Positions 55,108 through 64,000 of a stretch of DNA of 64,000 bases are shown here, one piece after another; within the stretch, counting starts at the first letter, position 1, and every line of letters begins with the position of its first letter. The stretch spans positions 420,300 to 484,299 of the forward strand of contig NZ_JAAIXZ010000004.1 of NCBI RefSeq assembly GCF_010894435.1, given 5' to 3'. Below the pieces are notes generated by a model. The model saw nothing but the letters and a program-made list of their open reading frames with translations, was not told the DNA's origin and searched no databases. Made by a program: the position numbers and the translations under genes. Source of the DNA: Pyxidicoccus trucidator. GTDB lineage: Bacteria; Myxococcota; Myxococcia; Myxococcales; Myxococcaceae.

Positions 55108-55689
55108 ATGACGAACCGTCGACTCACGTCGCACCTGAGCATCCCGACCCTGGCCGCGCTCGTCTTCCTCGCCGCCGCGCCCGCGCTGGCGCAGAAGAGC
55201 ATTCCGCCTGCGAAGGCGCCCGTCAGCCCGCTGGAGATGACGGCGAAGAAGCTGGACGACACGTACGTGAAGGTGACGTACAACTCGCCGCGCATCCAGG
55301 ACCCGAAGACGGGCCAGAAGCGCGTCATCTTCGGCAAGCTGGTGCCCTTTGGCGAGGTGTGGCGCATGGGCGCGAATGCCGCCACGGAGCTGACCACCAC
55401 GGGGGACCTCGAGCTCGCGGGCAAGAAGATTCCGGCCGGCACCTACTCGCTCTTCACCATTCCCCAGGCCGACAAGTGGACGCTCATCGTCAACAAGGAC
55501 GTGGGGCAGTGGGGCGCCTACAAGTACAACAAGGACAACGACGTCCTGCGCGTGGACGTGCCGGCGAAGAAGTCCGCGGACACCTACGAGGCGTTCACCA
55601 TCGCCTTCGATGACAAGGGCACCGCGCTGAACATCTCGTGGGAGAACACGCAGGTCTCCGTCCCCGTGCGCCCGGTGAAGAAGGGCTAG
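55108..55689 (+). CDS. DUF2911 secreted protein
   Basis: 193 residues from the ATG at 55108 with GGAGG upstream (nine bases). Signal peptide to about residue 29 (LAALVFLAAAPALAQ). The DUF2911 core is recognisable: VTYNSPRIQDPKTGQKRVIF, GKLVPFGEVWRMGANAATEL, KKIPAGTYSLFTIPQADKWT, LIVNKDVGQWG and DKGTALNISWENTQVSVP. The family is a beta-sandwich in the envelope of many bacteria, function unknown. Its stop shares the CTAG palindrome at 55686-55689 with the convergent ABC ATPase gene. Confidence 0.9.
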   Translation: MTNRRLTSHLSIPTLAALVFLAAAPALAQKSIPPAKAPVSPLEMTAKKLDDTYVKVTYNSPRIQDPKTGQKRVIFGKLVPFGEVWRMGANAATELTTTGDLELAGKKIPAGTYSLFTIPQADKWTLIVNKDVGQWGAYKYNKDNDVLRVDVPAKKSADTYEAFTIAFDDKGTALNISWENTQVSVPVRPVKKG

Positions 55690-56717
55690 ACGCGGAACAG
55701 CTTCGCCTTCCAGATACGCACGGCGAGCTCCTCCCCCGCGCGGGCTTCGCGCGGGGGACCCACCACCCGCAGCAGCGTGCCACCCACCGGGAAGCGGTAC
55801 TCCGCCGCGTGCCCGAGGAACAGGCGCGCGGAGAGCGGCAGCAGCGTGCCTTCTCCGCCCAGCTCCAGGTCCTCCGGGCGGACCACCAGCGTGTAGGCTC
55901 CATCGGAGGCGGTCAGCCCGGCGGGAAGCGGGAACCTCACGCCCCCCTGTGCTGTGTGGAAGTCCCCGCCGCGCACCTGGCCCACGAGGACGTTCGCCCC
56001 GCCGACGAAGCCCGCGACGAACGGCGTCGTCGGCTCGTGGTAGAGCCGCTCGGGCGTGTCCACCTGTTCGATGACGCCCCGGTTCATCACCGCGATGCGG
56101 TCCGACAGCGCCAGCGCCTCGCCCTGGTCATGCGTGACGAAGACCATCGTGGTGCCCAGCCTCGCGCGCAGGGCGGCAATCTCCGCTCGCAGCTCCTCGC
56201 GCAGCGCCGCGTCCAGGTTGGACAGGGGCTCGTCCAGCAGCAGCACGCGTGGGCCGGCCACCAGCGCCCTCGCGAGCGCCACGCGCTGAAGCTGTCCGCC
56301 CGACAGCTCGTGTGGCCTGCGCGTCGCGAGCGCTTCCAGCCGCACCCAGCGCAGCGCTTCCTTCACGCGCGACGCCACCTCCGCCCTGGGCAGTCGGCGC
56401 AGCGTCAGCGGATACGCGACGTTCTCCTCCACGGAGCGGTGGGGCCAGACGGCATAGCTCTGGAACACCATGCCCAGCCCGCGCCGCTCGGGCGGGACGC
56501 GCACTCCGGGCCCGGCCACCGTCTCCCCGCCGATGCGGATGACGCCCGAGTCCGGATGCTCCAGGCCCGCGAGCATCCGCAGCGTCGTCGTCTTCCCGCA
56601 GCCGGAGGGGCCCAGCAGGGAGACCAGCTCGCCCTCGCGCACGTCCAGGCTGAGGCCCCGCACCACCGGCGTGGTGCCGTACGACTTGAACAGTCCTTCC
56701 AGGGCAATCGCCGCCAT
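55686..56717 (-). CDS. ABC transporter ATPase, iron/Fbp-type
   Basis: 343 residues. Walker A GPSGCGKTT (36-44), Q-loop VFQSYAVWPH, signature LSGGQLQRV, Walker B LLLDEPLSNLD and H-loop VFVTHDQ are all intact, followed by a C-terminal TOBE-like domain (LVVRPEDLELGGEG, LGHAAEYRFPVGG). This composition is that of Fe(III) or polyol/thiamine importer ATPases. The ATG shares its A with the permease stop (TGATG). Energises uptake by the fused permease downstream in the list and the lipoprotein receptor. Confidence 0.93.
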   Translation of the reverse strand: MAAIALEGLFKSYGTTPVVRGLSLDVREGELVSLLGPSGCGKTTTLRMLAGLEHPDSGVIRIGGETVAGPGVRVPPERRGLGMVFQSYAVWPHRSVEENVAYPLTLRRLPRAEVASRVKEALRWVRLEALATRRPHELSGGQLQRVALARALVAGPRVLLLDEPLSNLDAALREELRAEIAALRARLGTTMVFVTHDQGEALALSDRIAVMNRGVIEQVDTPERLYHEPTTPFVAGFVGGANVLVGQVRGGDFHTAQGGVRFPLPAGLTASDGAYTLVVRPEDLELGGEGTLLPLSARLFLGHAAEYRFPVGGTLLRVVGPPREARAGEELAVRIWKAKLFRV

Positions 56718-58390
56718 CACCGTGCCTCCACCGCGCGCCGGCCCACCAGCGCGAGCACCGCCTGTCCCACCACCACCAGCGCGACGAAGGCGCAGGCCAG
56801 CACCGCCGCCGCCGCCGGGTCCGCGTAGCTCTGCAGCTCGAACAGCAGCGTGCCCAGCACCTCCGAGCCCGCCGGCACGAGGAGCACGGACATGGTGATT
56901 TCCGTGGCACACGCGAGGAATGCCAGCACGAAGGCCACGGTGAGCGCGGGCCGCAGCAGTGGCAGCGGCGCATCCACGAACGCGCGCAGCGGACCCGCGC
57001 CGCTCACCCGGGCCGCCTCCGCCAGCGACGGGTCTATCTGCGCCAGCGCCTCCGCGCTGTTCCGCGTCCCCAGCGCCAGGTACTTCGCCGAGTACGCAAT
57101 GAGCAGCAGCCACGGCGTGTGCGCCAGCGCGAGCACGAAGGCGACGCGGCCCAGCAGGATGAAGCGCAAGTCCCGCGAGAAGGCGAGGAGCAGCGCCAGC
57201 GCGAGCACCGTGCCCGGCACCGCGTAGGGCCACACGGCGAGCGCTTCGACTCCCGCGCCCAGGCGGCGGAAGCCGCGCTGAAGCACCGCCGCCGCGAGTC
57301 CCAGCACGCACACCAGCGCTCCCGCCCCCGCCGCCAGCCACAGGCTGCGCCCGGTGGCGCGCAGCGTGCGCGGCTCCAGCAGCACGCCGGACCAGTGGGC
57401 CAGCGTCAGCTCCCGCCACGTCAGCTCCGCGCCGAAGCTGCGCTGCAGGGAGGTGAGGAGGATGGCCGCCAACGGGAGCAGCACCATGAGCGCGCAGGTG
57501 AGGCCCACGGCCGCCAGGGTCAGCCCCCGCGCACGGCCCAGCGGGAAGGGCCGGGAGGAAACGCCCTTGCCCGCGCTCAGTCGCACGCGGCCCGAGCGCC
57601 CTAGAAGCCAGGTCACCAGGAGCGCCACGGGCACGAGCAGCAGGAGTCCGGTGGCCAGCACCGCCGCGCGCGCCAGCCCCTCGTCTCCACCGAGCAGCAC
57701 CAACTCATAGATGCGCGTGGTGAGCACCCGCGTGGGCGGCGACGCCGACACGCCCAGCAGGTACGGCACGCCGAAGGAGGACGCCGCCATGAGGAACACC
57801 ATGACGGCGCCGGAGAGCAGCGACGGCAGGGCCAGCGGCAGCGTCGTCGTCACCAGCGCGCGCACGGGAGACGCGCCGCACACGCGCGCTGCCTCCTCCA
57901 GCGCCGGGTCCACCCTCCGGAGCGCGGCGGCTCCCGCCAGCAGCACCAGCGGCAGCCCGGACAGCCCCTCGACGAAGGCGATGCCCGCCGGGCCGTAGAT
58001 GTCGAAGGCCCCTTCACCCAGCAGTCGGTTGAGGTAGCCCGCGCGAGGACTGGCGAGGGACAGCCACCCCATGCCCCAGATGAACGCGGGAATGGCGGAG
58101 GGCAGGGTGAACAGCACCGTGAAGGCTCCGCGCAGCGGCAGGTCCGTGCGGAAGAGCAGGAGCGACAGCGGCGTGCCGAGCACCAACGCCAGCAGCGCGG
58201 CCCCGGTGGAGATGAGGAGCGTGTTCCCCAGCGCCCCCAGCTCCGCGCCCAGCCAGGACAGGCTCCCATCCCCCTGCGCTCCCAGTCCGCGCAGGAGCAA
58301 CAGGATGACGGGCCCCACGGCGAAGAACAGGAGAGGCACCAGCCACGCGCCCAGCCCGAGAAGCCGCCCTGAAGTCACCCGCGCACTCAT
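56717..58390 (-). CDS. Fused two-domain ABC permease, iron-type
   Basis: 557 residues with about twelve membrane segments, forming two permease halves of one polypeptide. Each has an EAA loop: EEAARVCGASPVRALVTTTL in the first half and LAEAARVSGAGPLRAFVDAP in the second. This FbpB/ThiP-type fused architecture pairs with one ATPase and one binding protein. The ATG at 58390 overlaps the binding-protein stop (ATGA); the longer frame to 58468 lies inside that gene and was rejected. Confidence 0.92.
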   Translation of the reverse strand: MSARVTSGRLLGLGAWLVPLLFFAVGPVILLLLRGLGAQGDGSLSWLGAELGALGNTLLISTGAALLALVLGTPLSLLLFRTDLPLRGAFTVLFTLPSAIPAFIWGMGWLSLASPRAGYLNRLLGEGAFDIYGPAGIAFVEGLSGLPLVLLAGAAALRRVDPALEEAARVCGASPVRALVTTTLPLALPSLLSGAVMVFLMAASSFGVPYLLGVSASPPTRVLTTRIYELVLLGGDEGLARAAVLATGLLLLVPVALLVTWLLGRSGRVRLSAGKGVSSRPFPLGRARGLTLAAVGLTCALMVLLPLAAILLTSLQRSFGAELTWRELTLAHWSGVLLEPRTLRATGRSLWLAAGAGALVCVLGLAAAVLQRGFRRLGAGVEALAVWPYAVPGTVLALALLLAFSRDLRFILLGRVAFVLALAHTPWLLLIAYSAKYLALGTRNSAEALAQIDPSLAEAARVSGAGPLRAFVDAPLPLLRPALTVAFVLAFLACATEITMSVLLVPAGSEVLGTLLFELQSYADPAAAAVLACAFVALVVVGQAVLALVGRRAVEAR

Positions 58391-59433
58391 TGGGAGAACG
58401 CCCGGGAGAAGGTCTCCTTGAGGGTCCCTCCACGCGTGAGGCCCCGCTCCACCAGCGCGGGTGTCCACGGCTGCGCGCGCTCCAGCAGCGCGTCCACGCC
58501 CGGCTCACCGCGTGGCCCTTCGAGCCGCGGGTCCACCGCGTGCATGTCTCCCTTCTCGACGATGAGGCGTTGGCCCTCGGGTGACAGGAGCACGTCCAGC
58601 ACGGCCTTCGCCGCCACGGGGTTGGGCGTCGTGGCGAAGAGGGCCACGGGGCCGGGGATGACGACGGCGCCGTCCGTGGGCCACACCACCTGGATGGGAC
58701 TGCCGCGCGCTCGGGCCGCCAGGGCGTTCTCCAGCAGCAGCACGCCCGCGTCCGCTTCGCCGCTCTCCACCTTCTGGAGCACCGCCGCGTTGCCTCCCGC
58801 GACGATGGCGCCTCGCGCGCGCAGTCCGGTGAAGAACGCGTCGCCGTACTTCGCCTGACAGAACACCGCCCACGTGAACGCGGTGCCGGAGGTGAGCGGG
58901 TCGCCAATGGCCACGCGCCCCTTCCAGCTCCCATCCGCCAGCGCCGCGAAGGAGGTCGGCGTGGGCGTGGTGCCCTGGCGGTGGACCAGGACCATGGTGG
59001 ACAGACGGATGGCCGCGTAGCGCGCGTCCAGGTCCAACAGCGAGCGGGGGACGCGCAGCACGTGGGGCGAGGCGTAGCGCGCGAAGGCGCCCTCCCGCGC
59101 GAGCCGCTCGTAGAAGAAGGGGTCCGACGTGGCGAGCAGGTCCGCGCGCACGGCCCCGGCGGCACGCTCGGCTTCGAGCCGGCTGGCCACCTTCTCGCTG
59201 CCGGCCTGGTACCAGTGGACCGTCACTCCGGGGAGGCGCTCCTTCAGCAGCGGGTCCAACGCGTCCAGCACGTGCCGGTACATGGACGTGTAGATCCACA
59301 CGTCCCCGGAGGGAGCACCCTCGCGCGAGGCCGTGGGCCCGGCGGAGGGCGCGGCGGACTCGATGCGGCACGCGGCGAGCAGGACGAGCGCGGCGGCCAG
59401 GCCGGCTCCCCGGACCAGGGCAGGGAAGGGCAT
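58387..59433 (-). CDS. Periplasmic-binding lipoprotein of ABC importer, Fe(III)-type
   Basis: 348 residues. The lipobox LLAACR puts the lipid on Cys22. The body is a type II binding protein (VWIYTSMYRHVLDALDPLL, GVTVHWYQAGSEKVASRLE, ADLLATSDPFFYERL, VAIGDPLTSGTAFTW, VLLLENALAARA, AVLDVLLSPEGQRLIVEKG), with closest resemblance to ferric-iron FbpA/AfuA-like or 2-aminoethylphosphonate receptors. The pair of Tyr ligands typical of FbpA is not certain, so iron is only the likely substrate. First gene of the operon; an AT-rich dyad lies 38 bases upstream. Confidence 0.85.
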   Translation of the reverse strand: MPFPALVRGAGLAAALVLLAACRIESAAPSAGPTASREGAPSGDVWIYTSMYRHVLDALDPLLKERLPGVTVHWYQAGSEKVASRLEAERAAGAVRADLLATSDPFFYERLAREGAFARYASPHVLRVPRSLLDLDARYAAIRLSTMVLVHRQGTTPTPTSFAALADGSWKGRVAIGDPLTSGTAFTWAVFCQAKYGDAFFTGLRARGAIVAGGNAAVLQKVESGEADAGVLLLENALAARARGSPIQVVWPTDGAVVIPGPVALFATTPNPVAAKAVLDVLLSPEGQRLIVEKGDMHAVDPRLEGPRGEPGVDALLERAQPWTPALVERGLTRGGTLKETFSRAFSQ

Positions 59434-59470
59434 TCCCGGTGGATTATGCGGAACGGGGGCGGAAAGTCAC

Positions 59471-59509
59471 CGTCTGCAATTTGCGTATGTATTGCAATTG
59501 TATCAGACG
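59471..59509 (-). promoter_or_regulatory. AT-rich dyad upstream of ABC importer operon, putative operator/promoter
   Basis: CGTCTG (59471-59476) and CAGACG (59504-59509) form perfect outer arms, and inside them CAATT (59477-59481) mirrors AATTG (59496-59500). The core is about 70% A/T in a surrounding of roughly 70% G/C. TTGCAAT occurs on both strands. It lies just upstream of the binding-protein ATG at 59433, as an operator would. It does not match a standard Fur box by eye. Confidence 0.45.
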
Positions 59510-59535
59510 CAGCGACTTCCACCCGTCTCCCAAGG

Positions 59536-61971
59536 TCAGTCACCCCGGAGTGCAACCGCGGGCGGCACGCGCGCGGCGCGTCGCGCGGGCAGCAGCGCGG
59601 CGACAACAGCCACCGCGCCGAGCACCAGCACCACCACCGCGTACGTCATCGGGTCCGTGGGCCGCACGCCGCTGAGCAGGTGCGTGAGCGCGCGGCTGGC
59701 TCCGGCGGCGAGCGCGAGCCCGATGACGAGTCCCAAGGCGGTGAGCCGCAGGTAGCGGCCCAGCACCATGCCCATCACCTGCCGGGCCCGTGCGCCCAGC
59801 GCCATGCGGATGCCCAGCTCTCGCGTGCGCTGCTGCACCGCGTACGCCACCACGCCGTAGAGGCCCACCGCGGCGAGCAGCAGGGCCACTCCGGCGAAGA
59901 GGCCCACCAGCAGCAGGTAGAAGCGCAGCGGGGCCACGGTGCCGTCCACCACGGAGGACAAGGTGCGCACGCTGCTCGTCGCGAGGCTCGCATCGAGCGC
60001 GCGAAGCTCCTCACGCACCGCCGAGGCCAGCGCGAGCGGCTCGCCCGGGGTGCGCAGCAGCAACGTCATGCCGGTGCCGCGCGCCTGCTCGTAGGGCACG
60101 TACAGCTCGGGCTCCGCCGGCGCCGCGAGCCCGTCGAGTGGCTGGTCCTCCACCACGCCCACCACCCGGCCCCCGAAGGGGCCGTTGCCCCAGTCCATCT
60201 CCGTGCTCACGGTGTGGCCGAGGGGGTCCTCGCCGGGCCAGAAGCGCCGCGCCGCCTCGGCGTTGACGAGCACCACGCGCTCGCCCGCGTCCCGGTCCCC
60301 GGCGCCAAGGCTCCGGCCTCGCAGCAGCTTCGCGCCCATCGCCTCCAGCGCTCCCGGGGTGATGATGCGCACCCGGGTCTCCCACGGTGTGGCCTCCGGG
60401 GGGACGGGCCGCTGCGTATCCTTTATAGGGAGGGTCCACCGGATGCCGCCGTCCATGGGGAGGGCGCTCACCGCGCCCGCCGCCTGCACGCCGGGCCGTG
60501 CGCGCAGCCGCTCCAGGAGCCGGTCGTAGAAGGCCGCGGGCGCGGCGCTGCCGAAGCGGTAGTGCAGGGGCGGCAGCTCCATCCTCACCGTCAGCACGCC
60601 CTCGGGCTGGAAGCCCAGGTGGGTGTTCCGGAGGTGGACGAAGGTGCGCAGCAGCAGACCCGCGCTCACCAGCAGCAGCACCGCGAGCGCCGTCTCTCCC
60701 ACGATGAGGGCGGAGCGGGTGCCGTGGCGGTGCGCGCTGGTGCCGCCCCCGCCGCTCGCCGCACGCAGGCCGCGCCCCAGGTTCGCGCGCGAGGCGTGCA
60801 GCGCCGGCAGGAGGCCGAAGAGGAACGTGGTGAGCACCGCCAGCCCGGCGGTGAAGGCCAGGACGGTGCGGTTCATCGACACCTCGTCGAGGCGGGGGAT
60901 GTCACGTGGGCCCAGCAGGGCCAGGGCATCCAGCGCCCACAGCGCGGCGAGCAGGCCCGCCCCGCCCCCGAGCACGGAGAGCAGGGCGCTCTCCAGCAGC
61001 AGCTCGCGCGCGAGGCGGCCCCGGCTGGCGCCCAGGGCGAGCCGGACGGACAGCTCCCCCTCGCGCGAGGCGGCGCGCGCCAGCAGCAGATGGGTGAGGT
61101 TCGCGCAGGCGATGAGCAGCACCAGCCCCACCGCTCCCAGCAGCAGCAACAGCGACGGCCGCACGTTGCCCAGCAGCACGTCGCGCAGGGGCTCCACGTG
61201 GGCACCCCGGTCCGCGTTCGTCTTCGGGTGCTGCTCGGCCAACCGGTGGGCGATGCCGGTGACTTCGGCGCGCGCGCCCTCCAGGCTCACGCCCGGGGCG
61301 AGTCGTGCGTACACCTCCAGCCAGTGCGCGCCCCGCGCCTCCGCCTTCACCATGCTCTCGTCCCACATCAGGGGCGTCCACAGCTCCGAGCGCGCGGGGA
61401 AGTCGAAGCCGGGCGCCGCCACGCCCACCACCGTCCAGGGCTCGGGGCCGCCGAGATTGAGCGGGCGGCCCAGCACGGACGTGCTGCCGCCGAAGCGCCG
61501 CTGCCACAGCCCGTGGGAGAGCACCGCCACCTTGGGTGCGCCCGGGGCGTCGTCACCCGCCTGAAGCCCGCGGCCAAGCTGCACGCTGGCGCCGAGCACC
61601 TGGAAGAACTCCGCCGTCACCAGGCCCGTCTGGACTTTCTCCGGCGAGGACTCGGGGCTGTCGGCCCCCAGCGTCATCGCCGCGCTCGCCAGGCCCACCA
61701 TGCCGTCGAAGGCGCGGGCCTGCTCGCGCATGTCCCTCAAGTCGAGCGGCGAGGTGGGGCCGGGGCCCTGCTTGCCCACCGTGTAGATGCGCACCAGCCG
61801 CGCGTCGTCGCGCATGGGTAGGGGCCGCAGCAGCACCGCGTGCACCACGCTGAAGATGGCCACGTTGGCGCCAATGCCGAGGGCCAGCGTGGCCACGGCC
61901 ACCAGGGTGAAGGTGGGGCTGCGACGCAGCCGGCGCAGCGCGAGCCGGAGGTCCTGGAGGAGGCTGTCCAT
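59536..61971 (-). CDS. MacB/FtsX-type permease (ADOP family)
   Basis: 811 residues from the ATG at 61971; another in-frame ATG lies at 61989. The start [21 protein letters not shown] is the ADOP N-terminal signature, then a first helix ([21 protein letters not shown]), a large periplasmic MacB_PCD domain (about 45-245), three helices with [19 protein letters not shown], and a repeat of the same plan in the second half (periplasmic domain about 440-620, then [23 protein letters not shown]). Eight or so membrane segments. No ATPase gene adjoins. Such proteins export or sense in stress responses. Confidence 0.87.
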   Translation of the reverse strand: MDSLLQDLRLALRRLRRSPTFTLVAVATLALGIGANVAIFSVVHAVLLRPLPMRDDARLVRIYTVGKQGPGPTSPLDLRDMREQARAFDGMVGLASAAMTLGADSPESSPEKVQTGLVTAEFFQVLGASVQLGRGLQAGDDAPGAPKVAVLSHGLWQRRFGGSTSVLGRPLNLGGPEPWTVVGVAAPGFDFPARSELWTPLMWDESMVKAEARGAHWLEVYARLAPGVSLEGARAEVTGIAHRLAEQHPKTNADRGAHVEPLRDVLLGNVRPSLLLLLGAVGLVLLIACANLTHLLLARAASREGELSVRLALGASRGRLARELLLESALLSVLGGGAGLLAALWALDALALLGPRDIPRLDEVSMNRTVLAFTAGLAVLTTFLFGLLPALHASRANLGRGLRAASGGGGTSAHRHGTRSALIVGETALAVLLLVSAGLLLRTFVHLRNTHLGFQPEGVLTVRMELPPLHYRFGSAAPAAFYDRLLERLRARPGVQAAGAVSALPMDGGIRWTLPIKDTQRPVPPEATPWETRVRIITPGALEAMGAKLLRGRSLGAGDRDAGERVVLVNAEAARRFWPGEDPLGHTVSTEMDWGNGPFGGRVVGVVEDQPLDGLAAPAEPELYVPYEQARGTGMTLLLRTPGEPLALASAVREELRALDASLATSSVRTLSSVVDGTVAPLRFYLLLVGLFAGVALLLAAVGLYGVVAYAVQQRTRELGIRMALGARARQVMGMVLGRYLRLTALGLVIGLALAAGASRALTHLLSGVRPTDPMTYAVVVLVLGAVAVVAALLPARRAARVPPAVALRGD

Positions 61972-62196
61972 TCCAGGACCCGCGAGCATGGACCATGCCA
62001 GCCCGAGCGGCCAGCCCCGCCCGGACAGCGGGCGGACACGGAGCCGGCCTCATGTGCCCGGCGCTGGGACTCCGTTTCCCGCATCCGGACAGCCGCCCTG
62101 GCGAGAGGGCTCAGAACGGAAGCTGACCTCGACGCCTTGTGGGTACCGATGAACCAGAATGGCAGGCGCACACGTAGCAAGAAGCAGGGGGGCTCC

Positions 62197-64000
62197 ATGA
62201 CACGTGAGGGACAGAAGTGGCTGGCATGCCTGGCATTGGTCGTTTGCGCGGCGGTGGCTGGCTGTGGTGCCGAGGAGGCGGCCCACGGGGCTGTCCAGGA
62301 GATGAGCGCCGAGGCTGCATCCCGATTGCAAGGTGGCTTCGTATCCGATGGCTCCGCGGGAGCCCGCCTTGCCGCGGGTTCCCGCCACACGGCGGTCCTG
62401 AATCCGGACGGCACTGTCTGGGCCTGGGGTGCCAACAGCTACGGGCAACTGGGAGATGGGACGACCACCGGGCGCCTCGCGCCGGTGCGGGTTCAGGGCC
62501 TGACCCATGTCATCGCCATGACCGCCGGCTTCCACCACACGGTGGCCCTGCGGCAGGACGGCACTGTCTGGGCCTGGGGTTACAACGCCTATGGCCAGCT
62601 GGGAGACGGGACGACCACCGGGCGCCTCACGCCGGTGCAGGTGCCGGGCCTGACGAATGTCACCGCCCTCGCCGCGGGGGCCTACCACACGGTGGCCCTG
62701 CGGCAGGACGGCACCGTCTGGGCCTGGGGCTACAACTACTACGGCTCACTGGGAGACGGGACGAACCTCGGACGCCTCGCGCCCGTGCTGGTGCAGGACC
62801 TGACGAATGTCACCGCCCTTGCCGCGGGCGCCTACCACACGGTGGCCCTGCGGCAGGACGGCTCCATCTGGAGCTGGGGCCGCAACTACTCCGGCCAGCT
62901 GGGGGACGGGACGACCACCCAGCGTCTCACGCCGGTGCCAGTGCAGGGCCTGACGAATGTCACCGCGCTTGCCGCGGGGTATGCCCACACGGTGGCCCTG
63001 CTTCAGGACGGCTCTGCCTGGGCCTGGGGGGAGAACGCCTACGGCCAGCTGGGGGATGGGGCGAACACCGGACGCCTCACTCCGGTACCCGTGCTGGGAC
63101 TGACGGAGGTCACCGCGCTCGCCGCTGGCTTCTACCACACCGTGGCCCTGCGGCAGGACGGTACCGTCTGGGCTTGGGGTTACAACGCCTACGGCCAGCT
63201 GGGGGATGGGACGAACACCGGGCACCTCACGCCATTGCCGATGCAGGGGCTGACGAATGTCATCGCCCTCGTCGCGGGTTCCCATCACGCGGTGGCCCTG
63301 CGTCAGGACGGTACGGTCTGGGCTTGGGGCGACAACGCCCATGCCCAGCTGGGGGACGGGACGACCACCCAGGGCCGCACTCCGGTGCGGGTAAAGGCAT
63401 TGGCGAAGGTCACCGCCGTCGACGCTGGCGACTTCCACACGGTAGCGCTGCTGCCGGATGGCACCGTCTGGACCTGGGGTTACAACAACTTCGGCCAGCT
63501 GGGGGACGGGACGACCACCCAGCGCCTCACGCCGGCGCGGGTGCCGGGCCTGACGAACGTCACCGCCATTAGCGCCAGCTTCGGCCACACGATGGTGCTG
63601 CGGCAGGACGGCACTGCCTGGGGCTGGGGCCGCAACTTCTACGGCCAGCTGGGGGACTGGTCGACGAGCGACCGTCCCACTCCGGTGCAGGTGCAGGGAT
63701 TGACGAACATCACCGCCCTCGCCACGGGCGCCACCCACACGGTGGCCGTGCGTCAGGACGGCACCGTCTGGGCCTGGGGTTACAACTCCAATGGACAGCT
63801 GGGGGACGGGACGACGGCCGAGCATCAGGTTCCGGCACGGGTGCAGGGGTTGACGAATGTCACCGCCCTCGCCGCGGGTGACGCCTACACGGTGGCCCTG
63901 CGTCAGGACGGCACCGTCTGGGCCTGGGGCAGCAACACCAGCGGCCGGCTGGGGGACGGGACGACCACCCAGCGCCTCACGCCGGTGCAGGTGCAGGGGT
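62197..64000 (+). CDS. RCC1-repeat lipoprotein, 3' end outside window
   Basis: 601 codons remain open to the end of the window. The ATG at 62197 gives a signal with lipobox AAVAGC (Cys23), after a G-rich ribosome site. From about residue 58 on there are eleven RCC1 blades of 50 residues, each with '[15 protein letters not shown]' and '[10 protein letters not shown]'. RCC1 arrays fold as seven-bladed propellers, so eleven or more repeats imply two propellers or an unusual array. Envelope or surface located; partner unknown. A shadow frame at +20 bases reads through the same DNA and is not real. Confidence 0.88.
   Translation, partial: MTREGQKWLACLALVVCAAVAGCGAEEAAHGAVQEMSAEAASRLQGGFVSDGSAGARLAAGSRHTAVLNPDGTVWAWGANSYGQLGDGTTTGRLAPVRVQGLTHVIAMTAGFHHTVALRQDGTVWAWGYNAYGQLGDGTTTGRLTPVQVPGLTNVTALAAGAYHTVALRQDGTVWAWGYNYYGSLGDGTNLGRLAPVLVQDLTNVTALAAGAYHTVALRQDGSIWSWGRNYSGQLGDGTTTQRLTPVPVQGLTNVTALAAGYAHTVALLQDGSAWAWGENAYGQLGDGANTGRLTPVPVLGLTEVTALAAGFYHTVALRQDGTVWAWGYNAYGQLGDGTNTGHLTPLPMQGLTNVIALVAGSHHAVALRQDGTVWAWGDNAHAQLGDGTTTQGRTPVRVKALAKVTAVDAGDFHTVALLPDGTVWTWGYNNFGQLGDGTTTQRLTPARVPGLTNVTAISASFGHTMVLRQDGTAWGWGRNFYGQLGDWSTSDRPTPVQVQGLTNITALATGATHTVAVRQDGTVWAWGYNSNGQLGDGTTAEHQVPARVQGLTNVTALAAGDAYTVALRQDGTVWAWGSNTSGRLGDGTTTQRLTPVQVQG
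62370..64000 (+). repeat. 150-bp tandem repeat array (RCC1 units)
   Basis: The RCC1 coding region is a head-to-tail array of 150-base units, about eleven in the window, continuing past its end. Units are highly similar, with recurring words such as gtctgggcctggggt and cagctgggggacggg. Units could be gained or lost by recombination, and copy number may be uncertain in an assembly. Confidence 0.85.

Noticed and set aside
59471..59509. Classical Fur box
   Set aside because: The dyad does not match the GATAATGAT-type hexamers; it is reported only as a putative operator.
62217..63572. 451-codon frame in the RCC1 region
   Set aside because: Frame-shifted shadow of the RCC1 repeats; the frame from 62197 has a lipobox and regular RCC1 blades.
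62370..64000. Possible CRISPR array
   Set aside because: Units are 150 bases, all coding, without distinct spacers; they encode RCC1 blades.

Overview
The window comes from a GC-rich genome with ATG, GTG and TTG starts and many stop/start overlaps (ATGA, GTGA, TGATG). The families present (DUF2169, DUF4150 PAAR-like, TIGR02270, AHH nuclease, Imm11/DUF1629, PPC-tailed M4 protease, a 1,898-residue Ser/Thr kinase-ATPase-histidine kinase, and giant secreted NHL/Ig-like proteins) point to a myxobacterium, most likely Myxococcaceae. This is inferred from content alone; there is no rRNA or marker gene. I saw no tRNA, rRNA, CRISPR array, transposase or phage gene.

Layout. 1-4.7 kb: the 5' end of a TonB-like gene, a secreted LVIVD-repeat protein, then a + strand pair of a bacterial GRAS-family methyltransferase-like protein and a CinA-type amidase, and a small STAS-like protein. 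4.7-11.8 kb (- strand): a type VI secretion cargo island read in the order DUF2169, PAAR-like DUF4150, TIGR02270, degenerate ketosynthase-fold protein, AHH nuclease toxin, Imm11-type immunity protein, possible Imm49-type immunity protein, DUF6484. 12.0-21.4 kb (+): three secreted proteins, two of them very large. The first carries a zincin-like site without its glutamate; the second has an intact HELGH. 21.4-30.0 kb: a fatty-acid desaturase with a membrane protein (-), facing an operon of an RnfD-like/FG-GAP/ASPIC fusion, a GNAT-like protein, a GH3 adenylating enzyme and a Rieske oxygenase. 30.0-43.4 kb: signalling genes (MEDS histidine kinase, trifunctional kinase, GAF histidine kinase) around an Arg/Glu-repeat secreted protein and an M4 metalloprotease lipoprotein; then a 2TM protein and a doubled left-handed beta-helix protein.

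43.7-49.8 kb (+): a MATE exporter, two paralogous Cys-rich lipoproteins and a secreted amidohydrolase. 49.8-52.6 kb: a GNAT-like protein divergent from a PAP2 phosphatase-desaturase pair. 52.6-55.7 kb: a Cys-rich secreted protein with a small lipoprotein, DUF2277, a GNAT acetyltransferase and DUF2911. 55.7-59.4 kb (-): a three-gene iron-type ABC importer with overlapping reading frames and an AT-rich dyad upstream. 59.5-62.0 kb: a MacB/FtsX-like permease. 62.2-64.0 kb: the start of an RCC1-repeat lipoprotein that runs off the window.

The strongest candidates for undescribed biology are the T6SS island, where one AHH effector is followed by two apparently unrelated immunity families and preceded by a ketosynthase-fold protein that keeps Cys but lacks both catalytic His, and the 22-30 kb desaturase/RnfD-FG-GAP/GNAT/GH3/Rieske cluster, which looks like an uncharacterised lipid or small-molecule pathway. 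No homology search could be run; family names rest on motifs and domain order read by eye.
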